From Candidatus Brocadiia bacterium (GTDB taxonomy: Bacteria > Planctomycetota > MHYJ01 > WSZJ01): 5,896 bases of DNA. Positions 4,920 through 5,896 of this stretch are shown one piece after another; the stretch's first letter is position 1; each line of letters starts with the position of its first letter. The notes beneath the pieces are model-generated. The model did no database searches. It was not told where the DNA came from and was given only the letters and a program-made list of their open reading frames with translations. The stretch lies in assembly GCA_013360825.1 (NCBI GenBank), contig JABWAY010000262.1:1-5896 (forward strand). Direction: 5' to 3'. Position numbers and translations under genes: made by a program.

Positions 4920-5483
4920 GTGAAGCCGAGACTGCTGCCGGCCTTCCTGATCCTCGCCGCCGGATGCGGCCCTTCCACGCCGGTTCCCGCGGGCGACCCG
5001 CCCGCGCGGACGGCGACCCCCGGGATTTCGGAGGCGGTCGCGAAGCTCGGGTCGGACGACTGGGACGAGCGGAGGGACGGCGCGGAGGCGATCCTGGCGG
5101 CGGGGCGCGACGCGCTTCCGGCCCTGGCGGAGGCGCGGCAGAGCACGGACCTCGAGGTCAGCTCCAAGGCGTGCCAGCTGACGCGGATCCTGGAGGAGGA
5201 GCCGATCGTGTGGGTCGGGACGCAGGACGACCGGTGGGAGAACGCGGAGAACTGGTCGCCGAAGCAGGTTCCGACGGCCTGGTCGCGTGCGATCATCCCC
5301 CAGACGCCGAAGCCGCTCTTTGCGCCGACGATCCGGGAGACGGCGGAGGTCCACGAACTCGTCCTCCTGCGGCGCTCCGAACTGACAGTCGAGGAGCAGG
5401 CGCGTCTCACGGTGAGCGGCCGGATGCGGACGCGGGGCGTGCTCCGCGCGCTGGGAGTCGTGGATTCGAACTCGACCGACTGA
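4920..5483 (+). CDS. Putative lipoprotein with HEAT-like unit and NWS/VP beta-structure segment
   Basis: This 187-aa protein of unknown function is the only plus-strand gene. The N-terminus, MKPRLLPAFLILAAGC, reads as a lipoprotein signal. The lipid-bearing residue would be C16, although Ala at -3 is a less typical lipobox. Residues about 36-92 form a HEAT-like helical pair (LGSDDWDERRDGAEAILAAG, then DALPALAEARQSTDLEVSSKA), a pattern I associate with planctomycete proteins. Residues about 97-168 carry W-x-N-x-x-NW-S-x4-VP and then repeated short beta-like strands (VHELVLLRRSELTVEEQARLTVSG). These resemble surface-protein segments read as parallel beta-helix rungs. The start is GTG 4920. No Shine-Dalgarno is evident, but the signal peptide fixes the start well. 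It is probably anchored in a membrane facing the periplasm or cell surface. It is transcribed divergently from rrf2 and converges on the HEAT gene. Confidence 0.72.
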   Translation: MKPRLLPAFLILAAGCGPSTPVPAGDPPARTATPGISEAVAKLGSDDWDERRDGAEAILAAGRDALPALAEARQSTDLEVSSKACQLTRILEEEPIVWVGTQDDRWENAENWSPKQVPTAWSRAIIPQTPKPLFAPTIRETAEVHELVLLRRSELTVEEQARLTVSGRMRTRGVLRALGVVDSNSTD

Positions 5484-5517
5484 TCCCCGCCCGGCGCCCT
5501 ACTCCCCGGCGGGAATC
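5482..5517. terminator. Inverted repeat between convergent genes (bidirectional terminator candidate)
   Basis: GATCCCCGCC at 5482-5491 and GGCGGGAATC at 5508-5517 pair at 9 of 10 positions around a 16-nt loop. The structure overlaps the stop codons of both convergent genes (TGA 5481-5483 plus, TAG 5501-5499 minus). No T-run follows on either side, so termination by this hairpin alone is uncertain. Confidence 0.35.
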
Positions 5518-5896
5518 CGCCAGAGCTGGCGGCGCGCGGCGGACTGCACCTGATAGTCGCCGTCCCCCGCCTCGACCGCGCGGAAAAACTCCCGCAGCCC
5601 GGGGTTCCGGAGGCTGCCGACCGCTTCGAGCGCAGCGACGCGCACCGCCGGGTCCGGATCGAGCAGGACCGCGTCGCGGAACGCCGGCACGGTCCCGAAA
5701 TCCATGCGCCCGCCCAGCGCGGAGGCGGCGGAAATCCGGACTTCCGGGGAGGGGTCGAGCCGGAGGGCGCGAAGAAGCGGCTCGGTGGCGACCGGCCCGG
5801 CATGGCGCCCCGCGAGTTCCGCCGCGCGCCCCCGGATCGCAGGCCGCGCGTCGTCGCGCAGAAGACCGGCCAGCAGCGTCGCGGAACGGGGACGCG
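5499..5896 (-). CDS. HEAT-repeat protein, C-terminal part (cut by right window edge)
   Basis: The minus-strand frame is open from the right window edge to the TAG at 5501-5499, giving 131 visible residues. An ATG at 5703-5705 lies inside the frame, but the repeat pattern continues upstream of it, so the gene surely begins outside the window. Four HEAT-like units with a 32-33 residue period are visible. Their second helices begin DDARPAIRGRAAELAG, DPSPEVRISAASALGG, DPDPAVRVAALEAVGS and DGDYQVQSAARRQLWR. Such alpha-solenoids usually mediate protein-protein contacts. They are often C-terminal to enzymatic or cytochrome domains, which here would lie off the edge. The protein ends RIPAGE. It converges on the lipoprotein gene with a 15-bp gap. 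The function of the whole protein cannot be judged. Confidence 0.75.
   Translation of the reverse strand, partial: RPRSATLLAGLLRDDARPAIRGRAAELAGRHAGPVATEPLLRALRLDPSPEVRISAASALGGRMDFGTVPAFRDAVLLDPDPAVRVAALEAVGSLRNPGLREFFRAVEAGDGDYQVQSAARRQLWRIPAGE

Noticed and set aside
4865..5803. 312-codon minus-strand open frame opposite the lipoprotein gene and overlapping the HEAT gene in another frame
   Set aside because: It is Ser/Arg-rich without domains. The plus-strand lipoprotein has a signal peptide and recognisable repeats, and the HEAT period is in a different minus frame.

Overview
This is a GC-rich window whose coding is mostly on the minus strand. It probably comes from a Planctomycetota-like bacterium. 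That placement is an inference from three things: the high GC, the planctomycete-style HEAT-like unit joined to an 'NWS...VP' beta-structure segment in the lipoprotein at 4920-5483, and the large multihaem cytochrome. No rRNA, tRNA, CRISPR array, insertion sequence or phage gene was recognised.

Layout from right to left, which is the direction of transcription for most genes. (1) 5499-5896, minus: C-terminal part of a HEAT-repeat protein, running off the right edge. (2) 4920-5483, plus: a small putative lipoprotein, convergent with (1) and divergent from (3). (3) 4817-2680, minus: a compact cluster of an Rrf2-family regulator, a CysM-type cysteine synthase, a JAMM (Mec+/M67) metalloprotease and a MoaD/ThiS-like sulfur carrier (CysO type). 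The junctions are a 3-bp gap, a 20-bp overlap and a 28-bp gap. A plausible sigma70-like promoter lies just upstream of the regulator, and a strongly palindromic, terminator-like segment follows the carrier stop. (4) 2580-1, minus: a secreted eight-haem cytochrome c, a CPBP-family membrane protease joined to it by a 4-bp GTGA overlap, and the start of an unrecognised gene cut by the left edge.

The best-understood system is the sulfur-carrier-dependent cysteine pathway, known from the Mycobacterium tuberculosis CysO-CysM-Mec+ system. A thiocarboxylated carrier gives sulfur to a PLP-bound aminoacrylate on CysM, and the JAMM protease releases cysteine from the carrier. Here the carrier ends in Gly-Gly-Ala-Arg, not Gly-Gly. 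The adjacent protease may therefore also mature the carrier, as described for the QbsE/QbsD and HcyS/HcyD pairs. The cluster is headed by an Rrf2 protein lacking the Fe-S cysteines, reminiscent of the cysteine regulator CymR. No E1-like carrier-activating enzyme (MoeZ/MoeB/ThiF) is encoded in the window.

The second notable item is the cytochrome: a thioredoxin-like N-terminal region with no CxxC, followed by two tetrahaem units whose haem spacings nearly match, which suggests an internal duplication. I did not find a wholly novel defence or mobile system.
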